Source: Phascolomyces articulosus (taxonomy: Eukaryota > Mucoromycota > Mucoromycetes > Mucorales > Lichtheimiaceae). From it: a stretch of 64,000 nucleotides of DNA. The stretch spans positions 992,001 to 1,056,000 of the forward strand of contig JAIXMP010000008.1 in assembly GCA_025677815.1 (NCBI GenBank). Reading direction: 5' to 3'. Within the stretch, counting starts at the first letter, position 1; the number at the start of each line of letters is the position of its first letter. Of this stretch, positions 34,310-47,917 are shown piece by piece. The notes beneath the pieces are model-generated. The model saw only the letters and a list, made by a program, of their open reading frames with translations. It had not been told where the DNA came from and did not search any database. The position numbers and the translations under genes are program-made.

Positions 34310-36467
34310 ATTTGGAGTATATTCAAAGAAAAAATTTAAAGAGATCAATAATTATTATAAAAGAAAAAAAAAGTAAAGAAAACAATGATAATCAGTTTTC
34401 TTGTTTATCATTTTATATAAAAAACAGTGATTGTAAAGTCAGGTGGATCTTTCTCAATATTTGTCACCACGTGTAAAAACAGACCAAGGAAGAAAATGTA
34501 GAACATCATTGTTGTAGTGCAATTCATACTTTGATCCACTTCAAAACTTTTCCTTATTGATAAATAATTTTATGCGAACGGGTTGGTCGCCAGAATTTGA
34601 GTCAATGTCTACTTTCCTAATTGGGATGTCAAGAGTCACTTCGGGTTGATCGCCGATTCAAGGGTGTGCTTAGCATGATAATTTATTATGATGGTATTAT
34701 CTGATCTCTTTCATTTTATAAAAAAATACTTGATCCAAGTGTTGGTTTTCAGCTTTGTTGAGCTTGGTCTTGACAATACGTTGTGTCACTGGGAAAAAAG
34801 ATGCTAGTACTACATTTAATAAATAGTGTTAAGAAGTAAGAGTTGAACTTCGGAACATAATTTAATCGACCATTGATATAAAGAAGAGTATATCAAGGTT
34901 TGATAGTAGTAGCCCGGCGCTTTTTGCGAAGAAGTCAGAAATATTTCTCAGTCACAGCAAATGACTTCAAATATAATGTATGCCTATAATACTGTTATTA
35001 TCATGACGCAAAAGGAGAGGGAAATGCACTTCGGAAGGAAATATGATTCATAAAAAACACCTGTATTAAAAAATGCCAAGGAGGAAAATGACCCAATGGT
35101 TATACCTTGGGTATATGTTTAACCGACTCAGCAAGCATATTTTTAGTCACTTTGCTTTTTACTTTAATTAATATTCCGTCACTAAAATATACAAATAAAT
35201 GAAAGGGGCCACAAGAGACAATTACGTGCATAATGTTTATAAACAATAAACGCAAATAGAAGTACAACGGTCCATCTTTCGGGCCTTTACAATCGAAATA
35301 TTGTTATTTTGTTTAAAAACTCCAGTTATGATGCCGGTACTTACTACCTTCAAATTACTGAAACGCCTAAAATAAGTTATTTAAACGGTATGTTTTTTAT
35401 ATTCAGTTTAAGATGAAATTATTCACAGAATGGGTACGCATGTTCCTGTTTGGGTGTTGTTGATATTATATATTTATATGGAGACAGGTTAAAGAAAGTA
35501 CGAGTTACAGTTTAATACCTACAACAATAACAAAGGAATCTCCTTGTCCAATCAAAAAATAATGTAAACCATAAACATAGATCTTTCCAGAGACCTTTCT
35601 AAGAGTCAGGAAGTTGAGCCTTCACTTTCCAAAAATAGTACCACTTTTGTCTATATTCATCTATTTTTTATTGATCACAAAAAGAACGGCGTTGTATTAT
35701 TTGACTTTGAGGACATATTTAATACCTGAGTTAATTGAATGAAAAAACTCATCACGAAGAATTGATCTTTCTTTTCTTGACTTTTACTAATATATCGGGA
35801 GGTTAGAAAGATGCTCATATGGGTCATATAAGTACATAAGGAGAAGCTCTGGAAACACTTCATGAAGTTGAATTTCTGTTTATACGTATGTAAATCAACG
35901 CTGTTGTCTCAAATTAATTATTATAGCATTTGGAAAAGGAACCAGATCTGCGATAGTCATTATAAAAACTATAAATACAAAAAAGAAAAGATGGTTGTTT
36001 TATTTTTTATCGACACAAATAATGTTGCAATTGTTCCGGATATTCGAATCAATACGGATTGCTACTGTTTTTATTTATTGTGAATATTATTTACGTGACA
36101 CGACATTGTGCATATAAAAAAATTGTTGGATAACAGCACAACAGTACACAACACGTATCTCTCATTTTTGATTGATAAAAGATCAACACGACAACACTAC
36201 AGTATTATAGTATAGACATTTTTTTAATTGATACGTAGAAGAAAAAAAAAAGAAAATAAACCTTACAACGTATAAAATCAACATTGAATAGTATCATAAG
36301 TTTATACATAAAAAAGCTACAAAAGTGATGGAGAAGGAGGTGACATATCTTGTTGGATTATTAAGAAAATGAAAAATAATCACTATTCAAAGGAGAATAA
36401 CAAGAGAATAGCGTGAATGAAAAGACAACAATCAAAAAAAAAGAAATCAAAAATATAATCAGTGGTA
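34310..36467. other. Intergenic region between P450 and F-box gene
   Basis: 2.2 kb, AT-rich. It holds the P450 promoter (CACGTG at 34468-34473, about 160 bp from the start) and the 3' flank of the F-box gene. No gene, RNA gene or repeat family is recognised. Confidence 0.5.
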
Positions 36468-38510
36468 TTATTGTACAGATTGCCCATTAATAATAACATG
36501 GTTGGCATCCATGTATGATAGCGTCATAAACCCACCTCGTTCTGATATACATCTTGTATATTCATTCGTAGTAAATTGATGACGAGTAATGAGATCAATC
36601 TTTGTAGCATCGTTGTAAGATGTTTCTAATAACAAATTCAAAGAATTCGAATCCAAATCAAAAATGCTATTTGTGTCAATAATGAATTGAGGTTGTCTTT
36701 TCACTAGTTTTTGTTCTGCAGATCTGTTATTACGACTGGATGGGACACGTAACCAGCGATCGGGTTTTCTCAACATGTTAAATTCGTTAGCATCATCACC
36801 GCTATTCTCCCTATCACTTCTACAACGTGTATTACTATTTATGTTAGTTGGTGATGATGATGATGATGTTGATATGACCATCTTTTTTAAACCATAAATC
36901 TGGATTGGATCCCAAATTGTTGTATATGTCGATGTGGCCCAAACGATACGTTGATCATTCATCTGAATTAATCGAAAATGACGTGGTCCAAATTGTAGTT
37001 GAATACCAATCACAGAATCGCCCGAGATGCAGCGCCAATAGCACTGTTTTGCAATAAAAGTGGATAATTGAATACAATATTGGAAAATACAATTGATACT
37101 ATCCGATGTCATGGTAACTTGATCTAATTCTAATCGTTCGATGGGTGATTGTATAGGTGCCCAAAGCAATTCATCAGATAAATGAATGCATGTTAAATGT
37201 AACCTTCTCAAGGCACGACATGTCACCAAAAGAACAGGTAAATCAATCATAGTGCGCATTGTATTGTTGCTATCGATAATAGTTGTACTGAGGTTGCTAT
37301 TGCTATTACCACAAAGTGACAGGTCACACAAGTTTTCACATACGTAAAAAATGGTTAAACGACGATCATAAGCTTCAGGGATGGTGATAGAAAGTCGAAA
37401 AATATCATCATTGAGATGAGAGACAAACCCATCAAATTCGTCAAGAACTGTATGTGATTCAAAGATGGTTACTGATGACCAACGGCAACTGCCATGGACA
37501 GACAAATCGTATACTAAAGGCGCCTGCCGTTGAATACAAAGTACTGTATCATAATCGAGATCCAGTCGTATAAGATGAGCACATAATAACTGAGGGAACT
37601 CTAGAAATCGTGAGTTTGTTGAAGAAGATCCTACGCGACGAATCCATCCTGATCTTTCAGATATATTTTCTAAATGTAAATTGACAATGTTAGGATAACA
37701 TTGGGCAATGTAAGATAACCAAGCATTAGCCGTATCACTCCAACCACCATCATAGACCAGTCGCAATGATTGCATCTTGGGGACAATTGCCATGGCAACA
37801 TTGCTATTGTTATTGTAATGAATTTGACTCGGTCCTTCGGAAGCAAAATCAATCAAATTTGGACAACATGTATGAATGATATACAAATGACGAACATCAA
37901 AGGTAGGCAACACATTATTCATAACAAGTTCGGATAAATTTGACATGGGCTCCAAAAGACGTCGTAACCAATCGTCAAAATCGGTTCCCAAAGGCGTGTT
38001 AAAGATGGAGGGTGGCTCCCACGATAAACAGGATAATTCGAGTCGCGTCAAAAAATGATAAGAAGCACCAAATTCGATCAAGGCTGGAATGGGTGATTCA
38101 AAAAAATGAGGTCTGGTGGGTGCTAGTCTGTGCTTTACACTTGCTTCATCTTCTAGATTTAATAAAAATGTGCTGGGAGATGTGATGGAAAATAAAGTTG
38201 ACAAAAGGGAGGGTCGCCACCACCAAAAATGTAATGTTTTCAAGGACGGACATCGCTCTTGTAGTTTACGCATATCTTGAATACTCAACATACCGTCTTC
38301 GAGGACGAGTTCAAGCATTCGTTTACAAAGTGAAGAGTCGGCATGACGAAGCATGATGGTCGACGCGTTGGCATCACTACTGATTTCGGTCGATCGGTAT
38401 AGACATGGCAAAAAAACAAAATACCATGTACGACACACCATTATACAATGGTAAATGTCATGGCGTTGCAAATGCAACGCGATTCTCTCCAAGACCTCAA
38501 TAGGTAACAT
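36468..38510 (-). CDS. F-box protein, paralogue of the gene at 61566-63584
   Basis: Intronless, 680 residues. The N terminus is a degenerate F-box: LPIEVLERIALHLQRHDIYH followed by CIMVCRTWYFVFLPCLYRS. The rest forms irregular leucine-rich repeats (for example CPSLKTLHFWWW, MSNLSELVMNNV, CPNLIDFASEG, CRALRRLHLTCIHLSDELL) and ends with a conserved-looking GGFMTLSYMDANHVIING. Family role: recruits a substrate to an SCF (Skp1-Cul1) ubiquitin ligase. The substrate is unknown. F-box/LRR genes are strongly expanded in Mucorales. It lies on the same strand as the VTC array, 416 bp downstream of the first VTC gene. Confidence 0.85.
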   Translation of the reverse strand: MLPIEVLERIALHLQRHDIYHCIMVCRTWYFVFLPCLYRSTEISSDANASTIMLRHADSSLCKRMLELVLEDGMLSIQDMRKLQERCPSLKTLHFWWWRPSLLSTLFSITSPSTFLLNLEDEASVKHRLAPTRPHFFESPIPALIEFGASYHFLTRLELSCLSWEPPSIFNTPLGTDFDDWLRRLLEPMSNLSELVMNNVLPTFDVRHLYIIHTCCPNLIDFASEGPSQIHYNNNSNVAMAIVPKMQSLRLVYDGGWSDTANAWLSYIAQCYPNIVNLHLENISERSGWIRRVGSSSTNSRFLEFPQLLCAHLIRLDLDYDTVLCIQRQAPLVYDLSVHGSCRWSSVTIFESHTVLDEFDGFVSHLNDDIFRLSITIPEAYDRRLTIFYVCENLCDLSLCGNSNSNLSTTIIDSNNTMRTMIDLPVLLVTCRALRRLHLTCIHLSDELLWAPIQSPIERLELDQVTMTSDSINCIFQYCIQLSTFIAKQCYWRCISGDSVIGIQLQFGPRHFRLIQMNDQRIVWATSTYTTIWDPIQIYGLKKMVISTSSSSSPTNINSNTRCRSDRENSGDDANEFNMLRKPDRWLRVPSSRNNRSAEQKLVKRQPQFIIDTNSIFDLDSNSLNLLLETSYNDATKIDLITRHQFTTNEYTRCISERGGFMTLSYMDANHVIINGQSVQ

Positions 38511-38926
38511 GTTTTATATTTTTGTGGCCTAAAGAGTGGTGTGTCAAAAGAGATTGAGTCAAATATCCTTGGTAAACGTAAATATCCATAATGACACATG
38601 CCATTTTGTTGCTATACTTAACAAATTAACCAAAGTTGCCTTTTCCGTCAAGGTACATGATTATTGTAATGACTTTTTATTGTTATACTGAAACAAAGAA
38701 TTAGAAAAAAATTGGTAAATGGAGCCAAAAATGGGTGTGTGTGTTGGGTAAGTCTTTATATGTAGAATATACAATGAGAATAAAGAAAATATGTTTTGTG
38801 TTGAGTGTGTGAAAAAAAATAACAAAAGATGGTTGGTTGGTGGTGAATTACATATATAAAGAGAGAAATATAAAATATAATAGAAATGGAGAGAACATAG
38901 TAAAATAGCTGGGATGATAGTTATTT
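38511..38926. promoter_or_regulatory. Intergenic: F-box promoter / VTC-A 3' flank
   Basis: 416 bp. Nothing coding is supported; a minus-strand open frame here is a low-complexity Tyr/Leu run. Confidence 0.5.
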
Positions 38927-41654
38927 TTAAGCAAAACGCAAATAAAAGTTGACAATCAATGCGCCTACCAACAATGTACAAAGTACAGCAGGACCCCATA
39001 AATCATCATATCGACCATCCACACGACGATTAATCATCCAAGCACGTTTCTCGAATCGATATAAAGCATAGATGGCTACACCAGCGGCAACACCAATAAA
39101 GATACCACCCACAATACGTGCTGAACTATCACCAAAATTGAGTAAACTGAGTGCCACTGTAAGTAACAAGGCACAGAATTGTAACCAGGAAATAAAAGTA
39201 CGTTCATTGGCAAAGAACACCTTAGGTTCCACACGGACTTTGACCTTCTGTCGTTTATTACTTTCACCTTCTTCTATCATGTTATTCCAATTCAAGAATC
39301 CAAATGGACCCTTCTTTTTACCTCTGTTATTAGCAACAGAAGGAGAAGATGGGCCTGTTGTCATGACAGGTTGTCCAAGTTGTGTGGTCGAATTATTTGC
39401 TTTCATATCCACGGATGTGTATTGTTGCGGTGGTGGCGGCGACTGTTGTAATTGATGTATATTATAACTACTATTACTGGTATTTTGTACAGGCTTCCAA
39501 GCTGCAGGAGTTTCATTATCATCATCGATCAATCGGCGTTGTTCAGGGGTTCTTGATTTCGTAAGTGTCTCACTTGATGACAGTGCACCTGGCGATCCTT
39601 CACGACTACTACTACTACGATCTTCTAGTGTAACGCCTTGCTGCCCTCCACGTACGACTGCATTCTGATTAGCTCTTTCCTTTTCTTCAATCATGGCACG
39701 TCTGTAACGACCATCAATCAATGGTTTGAAACTTCTGGATCTTGATAAACCAATATTTTCACTTCTGGGTTTTCTAATATCCACGTTCATTTCAGAGAGC
39801 CACCTATATGATTATAATATCATAATGGGAAAAGATAAAAAAAAACAGTGTGAATTTCAATGTGTATGGGAAAATAAATAAATAAAAATAGGAGGCAGAA
39901 AAAAAAACTTACCAAGGTAATAGAGGAAGATGATCCTTTTTTGTAAAAAAATCCAAAAAAAAAAAAATAAAGAACCATATATGAGTAAAAGTAGTTTATC
40001 GTTAAGGAAAAATAAAAATGATATTAGGATATATATACCTTATAAAAATGACAAGCACCATGTAAATATTTCGAAAAGCGTGGCACTTCATGAACCAAAT
40101 GACTTTCTATCAATGATGTTAACCATGCAGGAGGAGCTTGACCCAAATGGGTTTGTAGTTTGGTTTCCAAGACAGCATAAGGGAACCGTAAAATTTCGGA
40201 ATCAGGTAAATACTTGAAAGGATAATCAATGCCAACATCTGTACGACGCCAATTTTCCTTGGTACGTCGTAAAGTACCATCCAAATGGTCTTCTCGAATA
40301 AAAGTTAAGTTGGTATCGAGAGAAATACGCAACTTTTGGTCGTCGGGTAATTGAAACGCAGTGCGGTTATAAAATGCACGTAAAATGGGACGCAATTGCT
40401 TTTCGTTCACCGATGCTTGTACACCACTGGCGATAAAATGGACGTTATCAACTGTTGCTTGGTCTGCCTTATTTCGAAAATCATTGGCTATTTGATCTGC
40501 GGTATATTCGCCACGCAAAAAGGGATTGACTTGGGGTTCATTCAATCGGAAACGGTCCTTGACCGATGCGCCTTGTAACCAGGCTGCATGATGTGTTTTT
40601 CGTTCAACAAACACACTTTTGGTATCATACGGACCATACCTAATCAAGAATCATCAAGGACCACAACAAAAAAAAAGTTGGCTTTTAGGTTTATCTTTTT
40701 GTTACAAGTTTTTTTTTTACTTCTTTGCTTATGATTTTCATAATATATATATGAGAATCTTATAAAAAGAGTAAATTATATAATATGGATGACTACTACG
40801 ACTGTAATTGAATACAGTATGACAAGTATGACAAGTATGACAAGAGAAAATATTTACCATCTTAGGCGAATTGCCTCTGCACCTTCATCTCGTTGAAGTC
40901 GACCTGTATATAAGTCGAAATTATCATTGTCCATGTAAACACTTGAAATGGCTGAATCAGAGACTTCCCATTTTTTTTCTTTATTAAAGATAAGAACAGG
41001 AAGATGTAACATGATGATAGCCTTGACTTCAGTGATATTATCTGGGTGGATCCAATATTTAGCAGTGGCTCGCTCAAAGGCATTTTGATCACCATCAGCA
41101 TTGATCCCCGTCTTGTTAGGATTGGATCCTTTGTTGCCACGGTTACGACACAAGTCATGCAAGGCAGAAATATAAACAATGGCTACATCAAACCGTTGGT
41201 TATCCAAAGGTTTATCTCGTAACTTTTGTACAAAGGCTTGTTTAAGATCCAAGCCGGTCCATCGGTCGTGCTTTTTCAAAATCTTTTGAATGGCCACAAA
41301 ATTTACGCGTGTGAACTTGGATAAGTCATTGACATCAAAAAGGATTTCAGTAAGTGCTTCATCCATAATACCATAGCTAGCATCTGTTTGCATAGTTGGG
41401 TTGTTGTGTAAAGTATGAATCGTTCGTTCACAATAAAGGATGCGAGCATCAATTTCGGAAAGCTTGGCATTGATAAAATCATAAACTTTGGTCAGTTCAT
41501 TGTCGAGTAAATGAATGAAATCATTTTCATCTTGTTGTGTCCATCCATGATCAAGTTGACGACTCTTCAGTTCTTGTTTGAGAACATCATAGGCAACATA
41601 AGATAACCGCCATGGTGGAAATATGTTCTCTTGCAATTCGAGTCCGTATTTCAT
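38927..41654 (-). CDS. VTC polyphosphate synthase paralogue A (SPX-VTC-Vtc1-like)
   Basis: Four exons, 41654-40858, 40639-40039, 39935-39913 and 39803-38927, give 765 residues. The SPX domain (residues 1-140) starts [15 protein letters not shown] and has the inositol pyrophosphate-binding lysines in [10 protein letters not shown]. The tunnel domain (about 190-465) has [48 protein letters not shown] and [10 protein letters not shown], covering the basic and glutamate residues that line the Vtc4 tunnel. After a disordered Pro/Ser-rich linker, [18 protein letters not shown] opens a Vtc1-like three-helix membrane module ending NFYLRFA. Family role: makes polyphosphate from ATP on the vacuolar membrane and passes it into the lumen, activated by phosphate plenty. 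Whether this copy is catalytic (Vtc4-like) or accessory is not proven, but no key residue is missing. Confidence 0.93.
40818..40844. repeat. Three copies of a 9-bp unit in VTC-A intron 1
   Basis: GTATGACAA is repeated three times in tandem inside the first intron of VTC-A. Confidence 0.8.
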
Positions 41655-43967
41655 TCGATAATATAACTAATAACGAAAAATAGAGTAGTAATAGTAGTAA
41701 TATAAATAATAATAAATATTAAATAAGTAGAAGAAGAATCAAATGAGAAGAAGAAGAGAAAGAAAAATAAAAATAAGAAAAGAGATGCTGCAGGATTATA
41801 TGTTTGGATAGCAATAGAAAAAAAGGGGGGATGAGAGAAAAAGAGATACTGTTGATGATGATTTGGGGGAAAAAGTAAGAACTATTGAATAACAACAACA
41901 GCGAGAAGAAGAAGAATAAAAAAAAAGCTTTTTTTATTTATTTTACTATATAAACCAAATTTCCTTTCTATGTTAAATGACCTTTAAAACGCACGGCGAT
42001 AATCTAGGCTTACTGCATCTCACATGTAAATTTACTTACTTGTTCTCGCATTACATATAAAGAAGAATACAGCTTTATTTAGACGCTCTCTTCCTATTAC
42101 ATTTATTGTTATTATGGTTACTATCATGATTACAATATATATGAATTTGACCGAAAATGATATGTATATAAAATATATATTGTTTCTCTCATTCTTTCTC
42201 TTCTATAGTTAATAACCCTATTTTGGAACGTTGCATCGTTGTCCTGCGTATATGTTTTTGTGTTCGTTTTTATTATATTATATATATATGTATATATATA
42301 TACATATTTATATATTACACCATACAAAATGATTATTTAGTAAAAAAAATAACATAGACACAACATTTGATAAAAATAAACAAAACTCAAATAGATCATC
42401 ATCATTTTGCGTGTGTTTATAGGTTCTATAGGTATAGACCCGATTTTTCCACTTTTTTTTTGTAATCGGGCGTTTCATGACGCAGGGGGGGGAAGGATAT
42501 GAGAAGGAGGCGTGGAGAGAGAGAGTGAGAGAGAGAGAGAAAGTTTATATTACGTTGGGGTTGTAATGTTAGAGAGTGGTGAGTATCTCTATAACACGGA
42601 CACAAGTGACCGAAGAGAGGGTGAGTGGAAAAGACCACACACCACCTCACGAGCTAGCCAATGAAACCCATGTTGCCATAGTATCACGTTGGATTCCTTA
42701 ATTGGGAGTTTGAGTGTGTTACTTTACAAATTTATTATATTTATAGCTCAAATAGTGCAGTATTTACCCAAATTGTATAATTTTTTTTTTGTTTTTGAAA
42801 TTCTTGTTGTTGCTACGGATCTACTCTTTTTTAACTTGTTTCCCTTTCATTTTATTATTGTTATTATTATTTTTTCGTGTTACAAATCAAGTACTGGGTC
42901 CCTTTAGCCACTTTGTTGAGATTGAGTTGATTTTTTTTAATCCGAGAAAAATGGCGTATAAATAAAGCATTGTTAGTAAGTAATGTATTTGTGATTATGC
43001 TACATTTAGTCATTAAACAAGTCCGCGCCAAAAAAGTAACTGTATGTGTGTGTGTATCTGTCTTCTCCTTAAACTATCATCATCTTTTTTTATTTATTAT
43101 TATCTTGATTCATTGATAAATAACACTTATTCTTCTTATTTTTCTATTTTAAAACATAAAATGACAAAGGATAATAAAGTTTTTTTTAATATGTTGTACA
43201 GAAATTGAAAAGAGCATCTGTTGTTGGCTTTAGTGATACAAATACTTTTCAGATCGTCGAAGCTTTTTGTTGTGTTGTATCATATAGGGTTCTATTTTCA
43301 AATGTAACATTTTCATTACTTTTTGTACAATCCATGCTCATTTCTTATTCACATTATTCTCATCATTAAACTATTGTAATATTGTTTCATAATAATTATA
43401 AGATGTATATAATAATAGAATCTAATAATTATTTTATATTCGTATAATATCTAATGTTTACTCTAATTTCAGGAACGTTAGTTTGGTGCATGTAAACTCA
43501 CGCGATCACATCTTGTCTTGTTATTTATTTATTTTTTCATTCCCGCATGTGGCTGCGCTTTTGTTTTTATTCTTTGATGGAAACCAATATTATGGCATGA
43601 CAGTTTTTTTTTCTTCCTCTTGTTCCATTGAAGACAAAATCCAACTCTTGGTAAATGCTGCATTGAATGCATGTTGCTTTTTTTTAGCCTCAATTTGGGA
43701 AGTTTTTTCTCCTATTTTTCTCCTTTTATAAAAAGATTGAATGATAATGATAATAATGTTGTTAAGATAGAAGAAGAGAATCACACAAAAAGAAATGGGT
43801 CACACATATAAAAAGAGCAAATGATTGTATTTTGTACAGTCATTGGGGGAGTCAATTTATCATTCATGAATTACGTTATTTTACTATTATATATATATTT
43901 CTTTTTACCATTACTTTGGAAGAATACCAAAAAAAAAGGACTACATCTACTATTCTGTTTCATTTTA
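41655..43967. promoter_or_regulatory. Intergenic: VTC-A promoter / VTC-B 3' flank
   Basis: 2.3 kb without a supported gene. It contains AG-rich tracts (41730-41790, a GA microsatellite 42514-42541), one CACGTT (42685-42690) that resembles a Pho4-type core, and long A/T runs. No CACGTG is present. Phosphate control of VTC-A is plausible from the family but is not shown here. Confidence 0.5.
42514..42541. repeat. (GA)n microsatellite
   Basis: GA-rich run with one T interruption, about 0.9 kb upstream of VTC-A. Confidence 0.85.
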
Positions 43968-46573
43968 TCAAGGTGAATTGGTATTATCAGAAGGAACAGC
44001 AGGAGGATGATATGGACTTGTTGCAGATCCATTAGGTGTAGCAGGTTGATTAAACCGAAGACTGAAATTAACAATAATTGCAATAACAAGTAAAATACAA
44101 AGGATAGCAGGACCATACATATCATCATATCTAGTATTACTCCTGTTGCGAATCTGATATGCACGATATTGATATCTCCAAAGTGCATAGATGGACAAGA
44201 GTGCAGCAATGATAAGAAAGAACCCGCCACATAATTGAGAAACATGATCCCCAAAGTTAATGAGGCTGAGGGAAATGGTGAGAATCAAAGCACAAAACTG
44301 GAGCCAAGAAATAAAAGTTCTTTCATTGGCAAAAAAGGTCTTTGGTTCAACGCGCACCTTCACGCTTGGTAATACTTTGCCGCTGCTATTATTATAATTA
44401 TTGCCTTTTTCGTTGCTACTGCTGGTAGGATTGCCATTATTGATACTGTTATTTCGTTTAATTTTTTTTCGATAATGATTGCCAAGACGTCGGTAATAAA
44501 ATCGTCGTTGTTGAAACCATCCTTTGAATGATTTTTTATTATTGCCCGTTGTTGTTGTTTGTTTGGTGCCATCTGTTGAAGAATGAAGTGTTTGAGAGCC
44601 TGCTGTTGTTGATGTTGCTGGTGGTGGTAATGGTTTATAGAGAGAGGATGCCATGCCGGAATCACGTTTTTCCGTTTCCGCAGAAGAATCAGGAGGAATT
44701 TCTATTGCCACCAGTCCACCATCTAATAAAGGTCGTAAACTGACGGTTCTTGACAATCCGAATTGATCTATACGTGGTTTTTTTATATTAATATCTACTT
44801 CTGATAACCACCATGGTAATATAGGAAGTCGTTCCTATTGTAAATATGTATTTATATATTGGTTTAAATGAATAAGTGAATATTTTGTTTATGACATCAA
44901 TACACAGATATATTTATTCTTCATAAAGAAGTATTCATCATCATCACATAATAACAATAGCATGTCAATTAATTTCTCTTACCTTAAAAAAGAAACAAGC
45001 GCCATGAAGGTATTTGGAAAAGCGCGGAACCGGATGAACCAGGTGACTATTCGTGAGCCGAGCAAGCCATTCAGGCATCTGCTGACCCAAGTGAGTTTGG
45101 ATCTTGGTTTCCAACACTGCATATGGAAAACAGTGCACATCATTTTGATCTGGTAAATGCTTGAAAGGGTATGCAATACCAACATCATCTCGCCTCCACT
45201 TTCTTTTCCCATGATAGGCATGGTTTTTATCTTCACGGATATAAGCCAAATCCGTATCAAGACTAACACGTACTCTTGGATCGCCTGGTTTTTGGAATGC
45301 AAGGCGATTATAAAAGCATCGAAGGATTGGCTTTAGCTTTCTTTGGTGAATCGAATTGTAAACACTGGCGGAGGTGGTCCTTGCTTTTTCAGCAACGGGT
45401 GATTTCTTCCTTTTTTGGTTCAAGAGATGGTCAGCTACCATTTGTGGAGTATATTGACCGGTCAAATAAGGATCCACATTTTTTTCATCAAGTCGGAATC
45501 GCTCTTTGATGGATTTTTGTCCATCGAGCCATGGTGCATGATGGGTCTTTCGTTCCACATAAATATCTTGGCTTGTCTCAGCCCCGTACCTATTTTTTTT
45601 AGAAGCAAGGGGAAATGCTTAGCACAACATATTATTATCATGGTAAAATTAAAAAAAATCATTATAGTTTACTACGTTACCAACGTAATCGTATGGCTTC
45701 TGCCCCTTCATCACGTTGTAACCGTTCTGTGTAAAGATCAAATTCTTGATTATCCATATAGACACTAGAAATGGCAGTTTCAGATTCTTGGTAAGGTTGA
45801 TCAGAATTATATCGTAGCACAGGTAAATGAAATAATAAGAGGGCCTTGACTTCTGTAACATTTTCGGGATGCACCCAATATTTTTCCGTGGCCCTTTCAA
45901 AATCCCCTGCATCACTTGTGTTGTCATCTTTTATGATGCTACGTCGTTCTTCTTGTTCATCATCTTCTTGCGTCGATATGCTTATGTTACTACAAAGTCG
46001 ACATAAATCACGTAATTGAGAGATTCTCACCAACAAATCATCAAAACGTTGGTTATCCAATCCTCGTTGTTGAAACAAAGGAATCATCTGTGTCCGTAGA
46101 TTCAATTTAGTCCATTTATCATGTTTTTTCAAAATTTTTTGAAAACCGGTATAATTAAGGCGAATAAATTTGCTAAGGTCATTTGTATCGTACAAAATTT
46201 CAATAAGTGCTTGTTGTAGTGATGATATACATTGTTGGTTATTATTACTATTATAAATGGTATTATGTACTGTTGCTGCTGTGACTCCTTGTTGTGATGA
46301 AGAAGAGGATGCTGATGAGCTTCGTGCAATGGTTTGTAACACTTGTTCACAATAATTTATACGTGCTTGAAGCTCATGCCGTTTACGTGAAAGGAAAGCA
46401 TCCACCTTGTTGAGTTCTGCTGTTACTGTTTGGGAAAACCAAATTTCATCCTGATTATTCCAATTATGATCCAGTTGACGTGCCTTGAGTTGTTGTTTGA
46501 GCATATCATATTGAATATATTCTGATCTCCATGGTAAAAAAACGTTAAAAGCAAGATGAGCACCAAATTTCAT
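43968..46573 (-). CDS. VTC polyphosphate synthase paralogue B (SPX-VTC-Vtc1-like)
   Basis: Three exons, 46573-45681, 45589-44983 and 44834-43968, give 788 residues. The SPX domain starts MKFGAHLAFNVFLPW with [10 protein letters not shown]. The tunnel domain holds KYWVHPEN, EAIRLRWYG, ERKTHH, VRVSLDTDLAYIRED, LETKIQTHLG and [10 protein letters not shown]. The linker (about residues 510-650) is long, with Ser/Asn/Gly and basic patches. [18 protein letters not shown] begins the membrane module, which ends in a Pro/Ser-rich tail after NFSLRF. The first two introns sit at the same codons and phases as in paralogue A (within the W of RWYG, and after FFFK/HFYK), while A's extra WW intron is absent. 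Differences in linker and tail suggest the copies are not redundant. Same vacuolar polyphosphate role inferred. Confidence 0.92.
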
Positions 46574-47917
46574 CTTTGCTTATATTATAATAGATTATTG
46601 CTTTTGTTATTATTAATATATTAATAATTGTAATATAAATACTTTTTGATTATAAAAGATAATAAGAGTCAAAGAGAGGAGATAACAGAAGGGAATGATT
46701 AAAAAAAAAGACGGAAAAAAAAGGAAAGGAAAAAGAAGTCTAGACATATCATTCTTTTTAGTCAATATTACTATTTTACAACATAACATCAATATCATCT
46801 TGTTAGTATGAAAGGATGATGATGGTGGGTATCATCATTCTATACATATATAAACTCCAGAATAAATATGTAATAGGTACGATATAAAAATGTATCAATA
46901 ACTTCTTTTTTTTACCCTAATACTAATGTTGCCACTCACTCGACTCCTGCATATTTGATGCCCTGCCTAAACGGCCCCCAGATTTCGAAAACATCAATGG
47001 GTTCCATTCAAAGATCAACTCATGTCCACGTCTTGTTTTTTCTCTTTTATGATTGGTGTTATTCTTTTTATAACTTACTGCAATATCATACACTAGTTTA
47101 GTTTTTGTAATAGTTAAATGTAAGATGTATCATGTATATGATTATGCTGCTGTAATAATAATAGTAGAATATCATCAGTATTTTTTTTAGTAATAAAATA
47201 AATTCTTTAGATACATACAGACACATGTGAAATGAATTTCATCAGCGTAAAAAATGGGGGGGAATGATTTTTTTTGCCTTTAGAGTTTTAATTCATTGGT
47301 ATGTTCCCATTTCATCTCTCTTTAGATATAAAAAAAATATATCAGTTGTCTATAACGAGAGAATGAGAAAGAACGAAGGGGGAGGAAAGGTGGGAGAGGA
47401 TTGGATGAAAATGATCCTAAATTATAAAAATAAATAAATGATATCCACTGGTATGCAAAGACGGAAGAATAAACCACTCAAAATTTTAAAGAGTGATCCC
47501 TCGTGGTATCGTGTTGGTTGCAATTACACCATTTCAAACAACCATCACTACATAGCATTACAGTATTATACGACTTTCTACAAAGTTTATTAATAACGGC
47601 GGGTTTTGTATGCACATTGCAGATTATACGTAAGAGAAACCTTTTTATAGTACGCATATATAAATTTTTTATTTTTGGGGGAGTATACGTGTGTATATGT
47701 ATGTATATATGCCTGTATGTATGAGAGAGAGAGGGAGAGGAGGAAAAGAGTGAGAGGATGAATCGTAAATATGTTTTCTCTTTGGAAAAAAAATAAAAAT
47801 ATAAAAAATGAATTATAAAAGTATTATTATAAAAATGCAAATAAGAAACAAGAAAAAAAGATGTATAAAGGAAAAGTAGGTAGGGGACATGAAGTTAAAC
47901 TATAAAAGTTCCTTTGT
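46574..47917. promoter_or_regulatory. Intergenic: VTC-B promoter / VTC-C 3' flank
   Basis: 1.3 kb without a supported gene. AT-rich with AG-rich patches. I find no CACGTG or CACGTT. Confidence 0.5.

Noticed and set aside
34310..34348. P450 start 13 codons upstream
   Set aside because: The added residues (MISLNFFFEYTPN) precede a normal P450 N terminus and membrane anchor. The shorter start fits better.
34790..34900. B-box-like AGTTCAACTC on the minus strand (possible tRNA)
   Set aside because: No matching A box or cloverleaf arms at the right distance.
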